From Tupaia tana (taxonomy: Eukaryota; Chordata; Mammalia; Scandentia; Tupaiidae): a stretch of 64,000 nt of DNA. The stretch lies in the NCBI GenBank assembly GCA_026018925.1, contig JAKSZU010000026.1, positions 16,235,127 through 16,299,126 of the forward strand, given 5' to 3'. The stretch's first letter is position 1. Every line of letters starts with the position of its first letter. Both the position numbers and the translations under genes were made by a program. Under the pieces are notes generated by a model. It saw only the letters and a list, made by a program, of their open reading frames with translations, ran no database searches and was not told where the DNA came from. Below, piece after piece: positions 33,301 through 46,202 of the stretch.

Positions 33301-35927
33301 GATTATTTTTTTCTTAAAAAAATATTTGCATCAAATTTTTTGAACATTAGTGAATTCTGAAAAAGTTATTACAATTTGCATAAAGGAAAGATCCCAACTG
33401 TTTAATGGGTTTGTCTCTCAAAAGAAGCATCCTCATTCTTGCTCCTCTTTTCACTTTTTCAAACTCTCCTATCTATCCCTTTCTCGTCATGCTGAGGTTC
33501 AGAACTATGTGAACCACTATTATTAAAGGAAAGTATTTTGTCCCCTGAGTGTTTGGGGGTGGAAACAAGGCTAAGATCTTGTGAGTAATTAACAAGACAG
33601 TGATAGGATTGTTTTTTCTTAGGCTGTGGCTATTGTGGCTCATTGCCAACTGAACTCTAGTGGGAACATTGAAAAATGATACAGAAACTTAGTGCCAGCC
33701 GTATTGGACAAAATTATGACATGACCTTAGGTAGTATTTTGAAGAAATGTTAATATAAATGTTCTGGTTTGGCTTATCAAAATTTTCTTTGCCTTTTTCC
33801 TGCTTTTTATGTAATTTGATGATTCTAGGAGATATTGTCTCTAATGTTACCTAATTTTTAACTTTAAATTATATCTGATATCTGGAAACTGACTTAATAT
33901 AAGAGTTTCATTATTATAAGCTGCTTTTTATATTTTTCACAGATATACCAGAGAAAACTTTATCAGTATCCTTAGAATTTCTAGTATAGTTTTTACCTCT
34001 TTACCTGTGTCTGTCTATAATAGTATGCTAAGGAATTTTTGAAAATCAAGGCTAATTTCAATCTTTATTAAGCTATTAATTTTGACTTAATCTTCTAGAG
34101 CCAACTTTTATCATCTCCAGACTATTCTGTATTTTGTTAATCTGTGCTTGAAGCATTTTAGATAGTGCTTGAAATGTTTTCTTAGTTGATGTTTTTAATA
34201 TTTTTAGAAGGAAGCAGTAAAACTAACTTTAATATATATTTGAGAGTCTGTTCTAAAGCTTCTAAATTTGCCTAAAGGATTTCCTGCCAACTTCTGCTTG
34301 ACACCTTTCTAGCTTTTCTTGGCAGCCATTTTTTAATCTGTGATATCTCCTGCCACAGCAGCCAGAGGGCAGTAAACCACAGTGGACTGAGCTCTTTGCC
34401 TTATGGCACATTTATTTGTCTGTTCAACTCAAACCTTGGTTCTGATAGCTTTTAGAGTATTTTATAAATATAAGAACACATTCTATTTAAGATTGCTCAC
34501 TTAGTGAATTAAATAAACAGAATCTCAGAATTTTTGCTCATCTCAAAGCCTCTTTCACATAGTTAACAGTTTAAGATAAAATTAGAGTTTTAGAACATCT
34601 GGATTCTGTTTATCAGAATTTTAAAAATAAGGTACCTCCTAGAAGATACTTACATTTCTTTTTTCCAGTTAAATTTCAAAACATTCGTTTTTGTTCTTTT
34701 CATTTAAGTAAAGATACATGTGAAGTACTTTTTTTGGGGGGGTTAATTCTTTCTTGTTAATTTTTCATGATTGTTTCTGATTCTCATCTTACATTTCTCT
34801 ATTCTGTATTGATTCTTTAAGTTTTAACTCTTTGATTTGGTCTTTATTTGTTAGCAGCACAAACCATCATTGGTAAAAATGAGAAAACTAAACCCAACTG
34901 TTACCTTATTTAGTTATGGATAGAGTAAAGCAATTAACACATGCTAACAAAGAAAATTTTCAGTGTTTTTAAAGGTAACGGTAGTTATTGTGTTATTTCT
35001 CATGACTTTGTTACTGCGTTAACAAAAAGGTATAGCCTAAATTTTATAGTTGCTTTAGATTGCATATGTAGATTCATTAATGATAGGTCTCTTTTGGTAT
35101 GGCAGTTAAACAAAGATTGACTTATTTTTAATCATTTTTAAAAATTAAGAAATATATTTCAGTTAGAAAATTAGGAAACCAGGACCACCAAATAAAGAGA
35201 ACAAAGAAAAAAATCCTTGAAGTCTTAGAATTTTAAAAGTTAATGTTTTTATGTATAAACGACATTGACATCCTGTTTTGTAATTTAATTTTTTTCACTT
35301 AATATTGTGAATATTTTCAAATGGGGATGGCTACTTTTATTTTATTTTTTCCTTTCTTTTTGATTTTGGAAACACTAAAAACTATGTAGCCCTTGCATGC
35401 CACCAGGAAAGTCTTATAGTGAGGGAACAGTGATAACTTCAATGAATGTGCCTGCTTTTTGTAATATGTTGAATTTTGAGAGTTATTAGGTCCAATCATG
35501 TGAAATGTCCACTTTTATAGGTAAAAATGGTTCAGAATGGTAATAAGTGGTTCAATCTAATGTTCGAAATATTTTAAACTTAGAAAAGTGAGTAGCATAA
35601 AGATACTTTTTTTCAAGTGAGATAGAATGTGACAGGTCCAACAGTCATAAACAAATGAAGGCTACAAAAAGAATGTTTTAATTGGTAGTCCTACAAATTG
35701 AGAATAGCTTGGAATCTATTTTATTCTCTTATAAATTTAATAGTAATTTCATCTTGGGTAAAATAAATTTTAGCAGAATTCTATTAGCATACTTCAGCAT
35801 TAAGTACTATGGTGCCATTATTTGTAACATTTTCTTTTTATACAAACATTTTACTGTTCTTTAAAATGCTTCTTAGTTATGTTATTTGCCCTTGTCTTTA
35901 TAGTGTGGCAAAAATAGCACACTATTA
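33301..35927. other. SINE-free flank downstream of exon 2
   Basis: 2.6 kb of AT-rich intron with no SINE, LINE or RNA signal I recognise. It is one of the longest young-repeat-free stretches in the window. Confidence 0.6.
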
Positions 35928-35940
35928 AGAGACATCACAG

Positions 35941-36228
35941 GGAACCAGCAGTTAGCGTAATGGCTATGTCGCTGGACTCTCACGTAGTCGACCGCGGTTC
36001 GCGTCTTGGACCCGGTGGCTTACAACTCACGCCGGGCGCGTGTGCGTGCGTGCCCAAGATCCCAAGAGGAGAATGGAGGAGAAGGGATTGCGGCGTGACC
36101 ATCCCCCCTGGGGGGGTGATTTCTCGCTTTCTGTTTCTATGTCTCTCTCTGTCTGTCTGGCGAGGGCACGCGCCCTATAGCGAAAAACCTCTCCAAAAAA
36201 AAAAAAAAAAAAAAAAAAAAAGAGAGAG
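35941..36228 (+). repeat. Young tRNA-SINE type A, B-box-variant subfamily
   Basis: TSD AGAGACATCACAG at 35928-35940 and 36229-36241. Head GGAACCAGCAGTTAGCGTAA, B box GGTTCGCGTC, GCGCCCTATAGCGAAAAACC and about 25 A. Among the best-preserved copies here. Confidence 0.98.
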
Positions 36229-36484
36229 AGAGACATCACAGTAAAATATAAGAGCAAAACAATCATCCTGCATTGAAATGTTTGGAATATCTCCCTGAAG
36301 TGAGAGTTACCTTACAGGATACACATACAAATTCATTTTTATAATAGCATAGTTTTTGTTTAAATGTTGAAATAACTATGAAATATCAATAGTCTAAAAG
36401 AAGATTATACTACATTTATAGTCTGTTCCTGTCACTTGGATAAACACTTTTGGGCTCTTGTATGTGGACTTGCTGTTATTCAGA

Positions 36485-36580
36485 GGATGGGCTCAGGATG
36501 GCCAAGCTTTGAAACCCTGCATGATCACTTAATAATTGTGTATCCTTGGTCAAGTTACTTAACTTGTGGGGAAAAGTTAA
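36485..36580 (+). repeat. MIR SINE fragment
   Basis: CACTTAATAATTGTGTATCC, then TTGGTCAAGTTACTTAAC, corresponds to the MIR core. Confidence 0.75.
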
Positions 36581-36999
36581 TGAAGTGTTTAGACAGCACA
36601 CACAGCAGTTAATCTATGTTTGCAACTTTTGCTGCTGCTGCTGTGATGAGTACAATTAATTCAAAATGAAATAAATGTTTTGGTATTTTTCAAACAGTTG
36701 GTTCTGTTCTGTATAACATTTACTGCTTGCTAATGTCTGTCAGATATTAATTTAAGAATGCTTTCAGGTTGATGTAATTATATTTTCAAGTTTTAATGTT
36801 TGGATGGAATAACCGAGAATAATGAAATGCTAGAGATGATGTCCCTGCCCATCTCTTATTTGTTTAGACTTCATACTGTAAACAAGGTCTCATAGCAAAC
36901 CTTAAGTTACATTATAAAGAGGTCAGTACTTTAAGACTTGACACCGTGGCATTCCTGGAAGGCAGAGGTGTAACTTGGCTGCCTTCTCCCCATAGTAGT

Positions 37000-37790
37000 G
37001 TCAAAGCAGGCACTTACTGAATGTTTATGCCCGTTGTGGGCATGTATCTATCCTTCCTGTGTGCCTCTATCTGTGGGCCTGCTTACAGGGGTCTGATGTA
37101 GTCTTTACCCTCAGTAAATTTATAGTCTAAAAAGAGTTTAAGACAATTATATGTATATGTATAATACTGAGAATAAGAACATAAGAGAAGTGGAGTAAAT
37201 TGTCTCCTTCTCAAATAGGCAGACTTTGATTTCAGGACATCAGTTTCATCAGTGTTCTGTAAACGTACAATAGTAACACTGTGGACCCTAGGACCAAAGG
37301 TAGCTATCCTTCCTAGTTTCTGGCCTATTTATTCAACTTCTGACATTTGGCTGGGATTGTGATCCGTCCTGGTTATGTAGAATGAGTCTTTATCCTCAAA
37401 GAGCTCGCAGTTTCATGAAGGAGGTAGCTATAATGGATCTGTAATTCTGATACACAGGAGTAAATATGGTTTAAGTTATGGGATTCTGCTGTAGTATCAA
37501 ATTCAGCCTTGGGGAATAAGGGAGAGGGGAGGATGAGGAAGCCCAGAGTTGTTAAGGCTTGAAGGGACTCTTACAGCCTAAGTAAGTTTGGATGGAGCTT
37601 CCTCTGTCCCTAGTCAGAGGTAGTCTCCTATAGACAGCAGATGAATTGTGTTAAGAGTGAGTTGTCTGGAGCTTAAGGTATGAGTGAAATAGGGGAGACT
37701 GAAGGGCTGGGAGGGAAGGTCATAGTATGGGGTACACTTGAGGCAAAGTTGAGGGCTTTAGACTTAATTGATTAATTTTGAGGTTTCTGT
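37000..37790 (+). repeat. Ancient mammalian interspersed repeat, two or more fragments
   Basis: CAGTAAATTTATAGTCTAAA, CTCAAAGAGCTCGCAGTTTC and GGGCTTTAGACTTAATTG are worn versions of blocks seen at 45030 and 55740. Boundaries are approximate. Confidence 0.5.
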
Positions 37791-37845
37791 TCAGGAAAAA
37801 AATATAATTAGGAAGATTAACTTAGCCATAATATAGAACATAAGG

Positions 37846-38105
37846 ACTAGTCCCAAGGCTTGATGGTTAAGGGAGTTGGATCCCTTAACTTGCGATTCAA
37901 ATTCTGGCCCAAGCAGCTTAAAAAACATGCCAGTCATGTGTTTGTGCTTGCCTAAGGTCTCAATGGGATGGAGAAATGGAGGAGAAGGGGTGACAAAGGA
38001 ACCAGGCCCCATTTCAGGAGAGTGCACCTTCTGGCTCCCTTTCTGGGTCTCTCTGTCTAAAGTGAGCACAGTTGCCTCGGGCAACCAAAAACAAAACAAA
38101 AACAC
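37846..38105 (+). repeat. tRNA-SINE type C
   Basis: CAGCTTAAAAAACATGCCAG, CAATGGGATGGAGAAATGG and GTTGCCTCGGGCAACC. The A-rich tail is AAAACAAAACAAAAAC. Confidence 0.85.
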
Positions 38106-38971
38106 ATACAACACAAATATGAAGAGGAAGACCATTATATTGTAATATATTGCTTTATTCCAAATTGAGATATGAACTTAAACCTTGTGTTTAGTTTAAG
38201 ATAGAGATTTATTTAAATATAAAAATTGATGATTAATGATTACGTCATAAACTTTATATTAATTGTCTTCGCCAGTTTTATTTTATTATACTTTTGTTCT
38301 TTTGGCTTTACTGCATTATTTTTCACATTTTCAGTTTGAATTCTAATAGTTATGCAGTATGCTAAATTGACTTCTCTTAGTCTACCAAGTACAGTTGTTT
38401 CGTAAACTCGATCTTTTGGGCATTTCATTGCCTATTAGTGGTGGGAAAGACATGCAATCTTGAAATCCGAAAATAGTACAGAGGGCAAGCACAGATCTCT
38501 AGGGACTGGAGATTGCTTGTTCCAAAGCATTAAAAAAATCCCTATCCAGAAGAAGTCTCAGATACAGCCTAGTTGTTGAATGAAACCTATTTTATGTGGT
38601 TCTACCATGTTTGCCCTCTCAGAAGATGGAGGTAATACATTTGTATACAATCTGACATGATTTTATCATGTGAGAATATTGAACCTATATACAGTTCATT
38701 TCTGGTTTTGATTCCTAAGGGGGCAGAAGTATCCAGTTTATTTTATATGTATCCTACAAAAAATTTAGCATTAAATATACATTGTGTATACTTAAAAATG
38801 TACTTTATCTGTGTGGTCTCCCTTTTCTGTTTTATCATTACAGATAGACAAGTGTAGATTATAACAAGAACACATTTGTATACCTGTAAAACTGATTGTC
38901 CCAATGTTAGTGTCAGAAGTCTTAGGAACTGGCCTTATCAATATAGAGGCAGATTGTCAGTGTTACCTTTG
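38106..38971. other. Intronic stretch, no feature seen
   Basis: No gene, RNA or repeat recognised. Confidence 0.45.
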
Positions 38972-39225
38972 CGTGTGTGCGTGTGTGCGTGTGTGTGTGT
39001 GTGTGTGTGTTTTAACGTTTTTGCCATAGGGCATGTGCTCTTGGGGTTTGGGGGGAGAGGTTAGAAATTACCCCCCAGAGGGGATGGCTCTGCAGCTTTC
39101 CCTTCTCCTTTGCTCTCCTGACGGGATTTTGGCCATACATGCACATGCATCTGCCAGGTCTAGGACTCAAACCGTGGTTGGACATAGAGTCCAGTGACTT
39201 AACCACTACTCCACCTGCTGGCCCT
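38972..39225 (-). repeat. tRNA-SINE type A with (GT)n tail
   Basis: A (GT)n/(GCGT)n microsatellite (38972-39010) occupies the tail position. The body lacks the GA-rich block and the head is CACCTGCTGGCCC. Confidence 0.87.
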
Positions 39226-39255
39226 ACCTTTGTTGTGCATTTGGAGATAAGAGTG

Positions 39256-39277
39256 TTTTTTTTTTTTTTTTTTTTCC
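39256..39277. repeat. Isolated T run
   Basis: 22 T not attached to a SINE body. Confidence 0.8.
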
Positions 39278-39369
39278 TTTCCTTTTTAAGAGTACTACCC
39301 TCCCTCAGTGCGTAAAAGCAGCATTAGACATTAGAGAGCTAGGGACAATGGATCTGTTTCTTTCTCTCT

Positions 39370-39621
39370 TTTTTAAGAGATATTTATGCTATAGGGGTCA
39401 TGTGCTTGCTGGAGAGACAGACAGAAAATGAGAAATCCTTCCTCCCCTGCCCAGAGGGGATGGCCATACTGCAATCCCTTTTCCCCCATTCTCCTCTCAC
39501 GATTTTGAGCATGCCACACACACACACACCCAGCGCGTGTTAAGCTGCTGGATTCAGGACTCAAACCACAGTCGATTACGTGGGAGTCCAGTGATATAAC
39601 CATTACACCATCTGCTGGTCC
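39370..39621 (-). repeat. tRNA-SINE type A
   Basis: Tail GATATTTATGCTATAGGGG, a (CA)n stretch near 39516, and head ACACCATCTGCTGGTCC. Confidence 0.9.
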
Positions 39622-40030
39622 TGGCTTTCTGACAATGACCAATATGTCTGACAATTTAAGACAGTAATACAGTAGTTAGATCATTGGACTAATTGCAGCC
39701 CTCTGGGAAAGGAAGTGGGCATTTTGTAGAAGTATAGGAAGGCTGAGAGAGAATAGTGAGCCAGTTTGCTAGTATTAAAATCTGTATTTATTAATTTTAT
39801 TCTATATAAATCCTAAATGATGGGATTGATGTAACCTTTGGTTATCTCCAAGGAAGAACCTAACACTTCCACTCTTCCATTTTTTTTTCCTCTTAAATTT
39901 TGGGAAATGGTTACAAATATAAATTCATATACTTTTGAAAGTCCATTCAAATAATTTAAATGTGATTTTCAGACTTCAAAACCTTTCTTTGGTTCTAAAT
40001 ACTTTAGCATTAAATCCTATGAGAATGTGG

Positions 40031-40104
40031 GATTGTGGGGTGGATTTACGTATTGGTCAGTATAGATATGGGCTAACCTTTTTGTATCACAACCTTCATA
40101 CAAC
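40031..40104 (+). repeat. Direct repeat pair, copy 1
   Basis: Shares GTATTGGTCAGTATAG, CCTTTTTG and ACAACCTT with 41394-41467, about 80% identical by eye over 74 bp and 1.36 kb apart. Confidence 0.8.
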
Positions 40105-40232
40105 CTAGGGCATATGTAGGACGTTTCCCTACATAACCACAGCATTGTCGTCATTCTCAAGAAAGTTAGCATGAATGTAGTTAGCTAAGAACCAGTCTGT
40201 ATTCAGATTTCTCAGTTGTCTCAAAACATCTT

Positions 40233-40472
40233 GGGACCAGCAGTTAGTGTAATGGCTATGTTGCTGGACTCCCATGTAGTTGACCACGGTTCGCTTCCCG
40301 GACCCGGTGGCTTAAAACTCACGCCAGGCGCATGTGTGTGCGTGCCCATGATCCCGAGAGGAGAATGGAGGAGAAGGGATTGCGGCGTGACCATCCCCCC
40401 TGGGGGGTGATTTCTCGCTTTCTGTCTGTCTGTCTGGCGAGCGCATGAGCCCTATAGCAAAAACAAAAACAA
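40233..40472 (+). repeat. tRNA-SINE type A, B-box-variant subfamily
   Basis: TSD AAAACATCTT at 40223-40232 and 40473-40482. Head GGGACCAGCAGTTAGTGTAA, B box GGTTCGCTTCC. Tail GAGCCCTATAGC plus (AAAAAC)n. Confidence 0.96.
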
Positions 40473-40499
40473 AAAACATCTTATATAGCTTTCTCATTC

Positions 40500-40624
40500 A
40501 TGACCCAGTCAGGATCATACACACATACCTGGCACATTTTTCAAGCCACTGAGACTGGGATTCATACTCTGTTCACCCATGTGGAATCTGGCTCTCTTCA
40601 CCACTGCACTATGGGACCAGCTCC
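40500..40624 (-). repeat. tRNA-SINE type C, 3' part missing
   Basis: Starts in the middle of the body (CAGTCAGGATCATACACAC) and ends ACTATGGGACCAGCTCC. No T tail. Confidence 0.8.
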
Positions 40625-41393
40625 ATAGATAATATGGTATTTTATGTAATAACATTTATTTTACAATTAATTTTTGAGATTAAAAAACAATGCACCTCAA
40701 AGTAATTCTACTTGAATGTTACTATTTTGTGGATAATAAGAAAAATACATTTGTATTTTATGAGAAAAGACCACTTTCAGAAAAAAAAAAACAAGTATCC
40801 AGAGGTAAATGATTGCTAGTTTTAAGTAGTTTACATAGTAAGTCTATATTGATTTTACTGGGATCTAAATTGGCTAAGCTTTGATAAATTTTGTGATTCT
40901 TTTAATAATTGTATTATTAATAGTATTTTATTTCCCTAGGTTTTGTTTTGAAATAGTTTGTCAAAACTATAAAACAGTAATAGTTTTATTGTATAAAGAT
41001 TATCTAAATGTGTCTAGTGTATACTGACTTAAATGCTTAAATTTCTAAATGACTATGTTCTTAAATTCAAGTGGTAAAGTTTGTGGTAAGATCATAATTT
41101 CATAATTCTTTCATGTGAAGAATAAAGATCTAATGAATTAGATAGGATTATTAAGCTAAATGTGCTTGAAATTGAGAGAACAAGCTAAAGTCTAACTTTT
41201 GAATGTAAATAAAATCAATGTGTTACCATAGGCAATTTACTGAACCATGTAATTAGTTTTTTCTGTGAAAAATGAGACATTTATACTGAGATGGTGAAAT
41301 AGCATGTAAGGGGCTTATGTTTTAATGGTATGAAAATTAAACAATTGGGAAAAAATATAAAGATTGTTGTTTTAAGGAAAAGTTTAGTTGATC
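40625..41393. other. Intronic stretch, no feature seen
   Basis: Very AT-rich, nothing recognised. Confidence 0.45.
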
Positions 41394-41467
41394 GATTGTG
41401 TGGTAGATTTATGTATTGGTCAGTATAGGCATGGGCTGACCTTTTTGAATTACAACCTTTATAAGCC
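41394..41467 (+). repeat. Direct repeat pair, copy 2
   Basis: Partner of 40031-40104. Confidence 0.8.
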
Positions 41468-41739
41468 TGTTTGTATAAGCCTGAGTAAAATCCCCTCTAA
41501 AACGTATTGGAGTCACCTTTGGGGTAAATAGGGTTGAAAGTTTATTTAACACTAGACAAGCTGTTATTCAATGTATTGTAGGTTATACTTAATGTAATTT
41601 TAGTGATAAATACATTGCAATTGATATTAGCATTTAGTTCAGCAATTCTAAGACTAGGCATGTGGCATGTTTGATACCCCCCTTCTCTGCCTCCTTCCTG
41701 TCTATATAGCCTATTGCAAAGACGTTTCCTTTTTTTTAA

Positions 41740-41842
41740 AAAAAAAAAAAAAAAAAAAAGACAAGGTTTTGCCATCCTGATCCTCTTGTCAGCTTCCCCA
41801 AGATGCTGGGATTACAGACACATCCCTCTTTGCCTGGCTTTT
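41740..41842 (-). repeat. 7SL-derived SINE monomer
   Basis: The reverse complement begins AAAAGCCAGGCAAAGAGGG, carries TGTCTGTAATCCCAGCATC and GAGGATC, and ends GGCAAAACCTTGTC plus a poly(A) read as T. These are hallmarks of FLAM/Alu-like monomers. Most of the usual segment between GGATC and GGCAA is missing. Confidence 0.8.
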
Positions 41843-41849
41843 AGATTGT

Positions 41850-41960
41850 GACAGTAATCTAATCCAGGGCTCCCATGAGGTCCCAGCCTGTGCTATGCAG
41901 CTTCTTAGCAGCATATGCCACTGCAGCTGGGTCTCACATTTTTCCCTTTAATAGAAAAAC
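41850..41960. other. Unassigned repeat-like block
   Basis: GCCACTGCAGCTGGGTCTCAC resembles GTTACTGTGGCTGGGCCCCAC at 48825, so the two may share a repeat 3' end. Confidence 0.35.
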
Positions 41961-42187
41961 TCCAAGATTTAGAAGAGGTCATAGCACATTAAGGTGGTAT
42001 AGGTAAAGATATCTGTGTCCAGTAAAATAATTTCTTTATCTTTTTTGTTTAGGGAGGTTGAGAAAAGATCTGAATGTGGAAAATTGGGAAAAACTCTTAA
42101 GTATTAGTGATAAGGTCCTACATAATTTGAGAAAGAAGTTTATGTTTGAACATTTAAAATTGAGTGAAGGTAGAGATATTATATCTA

Positions 42188-42300
42188 TGAGGGCTTCAAA
42201 AAGTTCATGGAAAACATGTTATGAAGAAATTATGTATGGTTATAAAATTTATTTTTGCACCAAAATAAACTCATATTTGAATTCCATTTTCCTACAAACC
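42188..42300. mobile_element. Possible DNA-transposon fossil fragment
   Basis: GGGCTTCAAAAAGTTCATGG and ATTTTTGCACCAAAATAAAC have the wording of a mammalian mariner-like fossil. Its right terminus is not evident. Confidence 0.4.
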
Positions 42301-45029
42301 TTGTGATGTGTCCTTATATAAAGGATATCTTTTGCTTTGTAAGCAAATTCATTGCTGACATAGTTAAAAGGCATTAGGTTGGTTTAGGGAGCTCTACATA
42401 GGAGATGAAATAAAAAGTCTCTGAAATAAAGGGTTTTCTCAGGAAGGAAAAAATAAGATATGGATGTTGTGTGTCTTCTTTTATTAATATGTTGAATTTT
42501 AATAAACATACCCAAAGGGAAATTGAGGCTTACAGAAAGTCTATGACTTGGTTGTCACTAGTTGGTAAAGGTCTCTTAATAAGTTAATTTTACATGTCCA
42601 ACTTAATAAAACCCACATAACTATTATAATTCTATCTATATCAAATCAAATCTCTTTCTTGTACTTACAGAAGGAACAGTAGCTTACATAATTCTTGACA
42701 GAAGGCTTATCTTTTTTTTTTTTTGTTTTACATATTTTCTATGACACTTGGCAAATGTTGCTTCAGATAACATCACCTTATACATGTAGTCTAGCTCATC
42801 TGAACTGAGCACAGACCAAATTTGTAATAGGGGAATTAAAAAATAGTTTTGGGAGGTCATAAAAATGTCACATGAATTCAACACATTTGAATATTTAGAC
42901 TTGATAGGAATTAGCATCTGCTTTTATAAAGTATATCTAATTGAGGTAATTGAAGAGTTAGACATTACATACCTATCGTCATTAGAGACCTTCCTTCTCC
43001 CTTTTTTCTTTCATATAGGACTTTTGTCATAGATCCAGATATTGAAAAATCAGAGATACATAACAGAAGAATGGGTAACTATTAGGTGAAGCAGGAGGTG
43101 GTTACTGAGGCTACCATTTAGTTGTTACATGGTCTCTGGACCTGTGTAAAGTATGAGAGCTAAACTGATTTATAGATCTCTGTGTTTAGCTTTCTGTGAA
43201 TAATTGTTTGAAAAGTATTTACAGATGATTTTCATTTGGTTTTGTTTTATGATGCCTGGGCAAATGGAAATTAGGACTTGATGATATATTTAGCCAGGAG
43301 CATCACTAGCAGCGAAGACTTTTACATTCTTTTAAAAGCCTATTTTACTGGTAAAAATAACACAAAAATATGCTGTTTTTCTCTCTAAGAGACCCAAACA
43401 GCACAGAAATCTATATTAGGCATTAGAGAATCATGATATTGGATTCTGTTTCTTTAAGTGTTTCATGACCATGCTGCTGTCCTGATACTGCTACCTGAAG
43501 AGATTCTTATTGAATATCATTACGGCTAGTAAGTGTTCGATAATTTTCTTTAAAGCTCCGTCTATGTAAATATTTTTGAACAATTTTCCACAAGTACTAG
43601 GTTGCATACCTATTTCTTATAAAACCGACATTGATAAAATGTACTCTTTGTATAATTGGGTCTTGTTTTGATCCTGGCTCTTTCATATTGTGATTTGGCA
43701 GTGAGTTCAACAGAATAAGCATTATCCTCTTGAGGCCCATCTAGGATTGAACTAAAGGGCTTCTACAATATCCACATGATCATACAATTAGTTCTTTTTT
43801 TTTCTCTCTGTGCTGTGATAGTGGTGCAACTGAATATGAGCTGGTTGCCAGGGTACTGTGGTGGCATAATGCCCTGCAGTTTGTAGTTAATCAAGCAGCA
43901 GAACTGGCTTGATTTAAAAAAAAAAAAAGAATAAGATAAAAATTGGATAAAAATAAATGATCTGTGTTGAAAAAGATGGTGCATATACCATGGTAAAGTG
44001 AGGTCAGAGTGTTGCCATTAGGAGCCTCTTCTACCTGTTTAATGTAATATTATATGTAAAATAGCTGCTTTAAAAAATTGTTTTCTATCTGATGTTACTA
44101 GCCATCAAGGGTAAGTCAAACTCTTTGCTAATATTTTTGAAGATTTACTTTCTGACACCAGAAATAAGTAAATATTTATGGAAAGACTGCTTGAATAAGG
44201 GCAGTGTGAACCATCTTAAAGATGAGGTCTCTTTATTAAGATCATTTTATTTTTTACAGGTAATCTTGAACTTGTTTAAATGTAAGCTATTTTGGTATTT
44301 GCTATTTATAAAAAAGCATGTTATTCACATTGAATTATAGTTAGTCTATAGGAGAATAATTTAGATGTTCTCAGTTAAATTTCAGGCGCTGTATTTTTAG
44401 CTTATTTTTAAAATAGCCCAGTATATATTTATAATGTTAAGGACGCCTACTTTGGCATCCTTAGACAAATTACATAAAACTCCTGTTTGGAGGAAATAGA
44501 GTTTGTTGACAGTGATTTCTGTTAGGGAAACATTGTTGTACTATTTATTGGTTTTGTAAAGAATATTGGGGGGGGGGGGCTCTTGATTTGAGTGGCAAAG
44601 GTGGCTGTGGCAATTACCTCATTGCTACAGTAAAAACTTCATTAACCAGAACCTTGAAGAGATTTAAATGGATTCCCTTATCTCTAGTAGGCACATACAA
44701 TTTTAGGAGGGGGAGAAAAGGTTAAATAACTTAAATATAGCAATATCACTCATTCGTCTAAATATACAGATATCCGCTTGATTCCCAGTGTGGTTAGGAC
44801 AACATGCTAAAAGATACTCAGGGGGAAAACACTTCCATGGGATGACCTAGAGTTAGTATGAGTTCAGCTCAGTTGCCCATACATTTAAAATTTAGTATTG
44901 TGTAATAGTAGCAATCAAATGATATGTGGGAGGGTGTTTTAAAAACATTCTTTGAGCTTTAACAATGTGAAGTGTTATTGTTTAATGATTTTTTATACTT
45001 GGACTTACCACTGTTTATTCACCATTTAT
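42301..45029. other. Long stretch with no SINE and no gene
   Basis: 2.7 kb of AT-rich intron. A G12 run lies at 44568-44579. Nothing coding or RNA-like is recognised. Confidence 0.5.
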
Positions 45030-45480
45030 TTATTGCACCCAGCTTGTGTTGGGTGCTGTGCAGAATACAGAAATGAATCAGCAACATCCCTGCATTTCAG
45101 AAACTGAGAATGTCATAGAAGAGATAGCATATACACAGACTATTATTAAGAGAAGAGAGTAATGTGTCTGAAGTGAGGCACATGGTATTATTGGAGTTAC
45201 ATGGAAGCAGGTAGAACTTTGAGTAAGAATTGATTCTTGAACTGATGCTTAAAGGATAAATTGAATTGGAATATATGACTCTGTCAGGGCAAACGTGTCT
45301 GTCCAGCTGCATCTGCAAGGGCATAGAGTAGGAAAGTCGAGACTGGTTCATAGGGAAAGAGCTAAAGATGAGAAATTGATTGACAGTGCAAATTTGTGCT
45401 TGTCGGAGATGGAACTTGAACAGTAGACTAAGTGATTTGGACTTAATAGGTAGCTGGGGCATGAGGGTTTTCGAATAGTA
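45030..45480 (+). repeat. Ancient mammalian interspersed repeat
   Basis: TTGTGTTGGGTGCTGTGCAG, GCAACATCCCTGCATTTCAG, GCATCTGCAAGGGCATAG and GTGATTTGGACTTAATAGG lie in the order expected of this old repeat. Confidence 0.6.
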
Positions 45481-45750
45481 CTCCCTCGATGCTCCCTGTA
45501 GGTTACAAACTGTTGGGAACAGAACCTGCATCTGACTTGTCCATCATTGTAACTCTAAGGGTAGCATATCATCCACATATTTGTTGAATGAATTGGTCAA
45601 GTAATGAGTATAATACAGGTTTGTGTAAGGGTTATCAGTCTAGCATCATTGCATACTAGGGAGCCTCTCCAGTGTCCTGGAGCACACAGGAACACAAGCT
45701 GCTGTTATAGGAGACCGTTTTAAGGAACATACATGACTGTATCTGAGATT

Positions 45751-46017
45751 TTTTTTCCCCCCCAGAAAGATTGGAGATTATTGTAGGCTGCACATACTTG
45801 CTGGAGAGAGAGAGAGAAACAGAAGTAAGAAATCACCCCTCAGGGGGAAGGGGTGGATGGCCACGCTGCAATCACTTTCCCCTATTCTGCTCTCGGGATT
45901 TTGGGCATGTGTATGCATATGGACATGACATGAGTTTGAAGCTGCCATGTCCGGGACTCGAACCACGAGTGGCCATGTGGGAGTCCAGGAGCGTAACCAT
46001 TATGTCTTCTGCTGATC
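45751..46017 (-). repeat. tRNA-SINE type A
   Basis: T/C tail, ACATACTTGCTGGAGAGAG, a B box complement of GGGACTCGAACC, and head TGTCTTCTGCTGATCCC. Confidence 0.9.
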
Positions 46018-46202
46018 CCTGAAAACTTTTGTTGATGTATTGATTTCTTTGTAACTGCGTATTGAAAAGACAGTAAAAGATATACTTTTACTTCCATTTT
46101 TGCAGTTTCTTATTTTTATAGCCTACTATTTAATTTTAAAAAAGAAAATTGAAAAGTTCTGTTCAACATTAATTGAATAATTTTCTATAAATTATATATA
46201 TG

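Noticed and set aside
35941-36015. tRNA gene
   Set aside because: The A- and B-box-like motifs belong to a SINE head; the body and A tail follow, and no cloverleaf with a clear anticodon arm is evident.
41740-41842. 7SL RNA pseudogene rather than SINE
   Set aside because: The copy lacks the 7SL central domain and ends in an A tail like FLAM-type SINEs; two such copies in 64 kb favour a SINE.
42058-42306. 82-codon plus-strand frame with protein-like composition
   Set aside because: It overlaps a probable DNA-transposon fossil and has no splice or start context.
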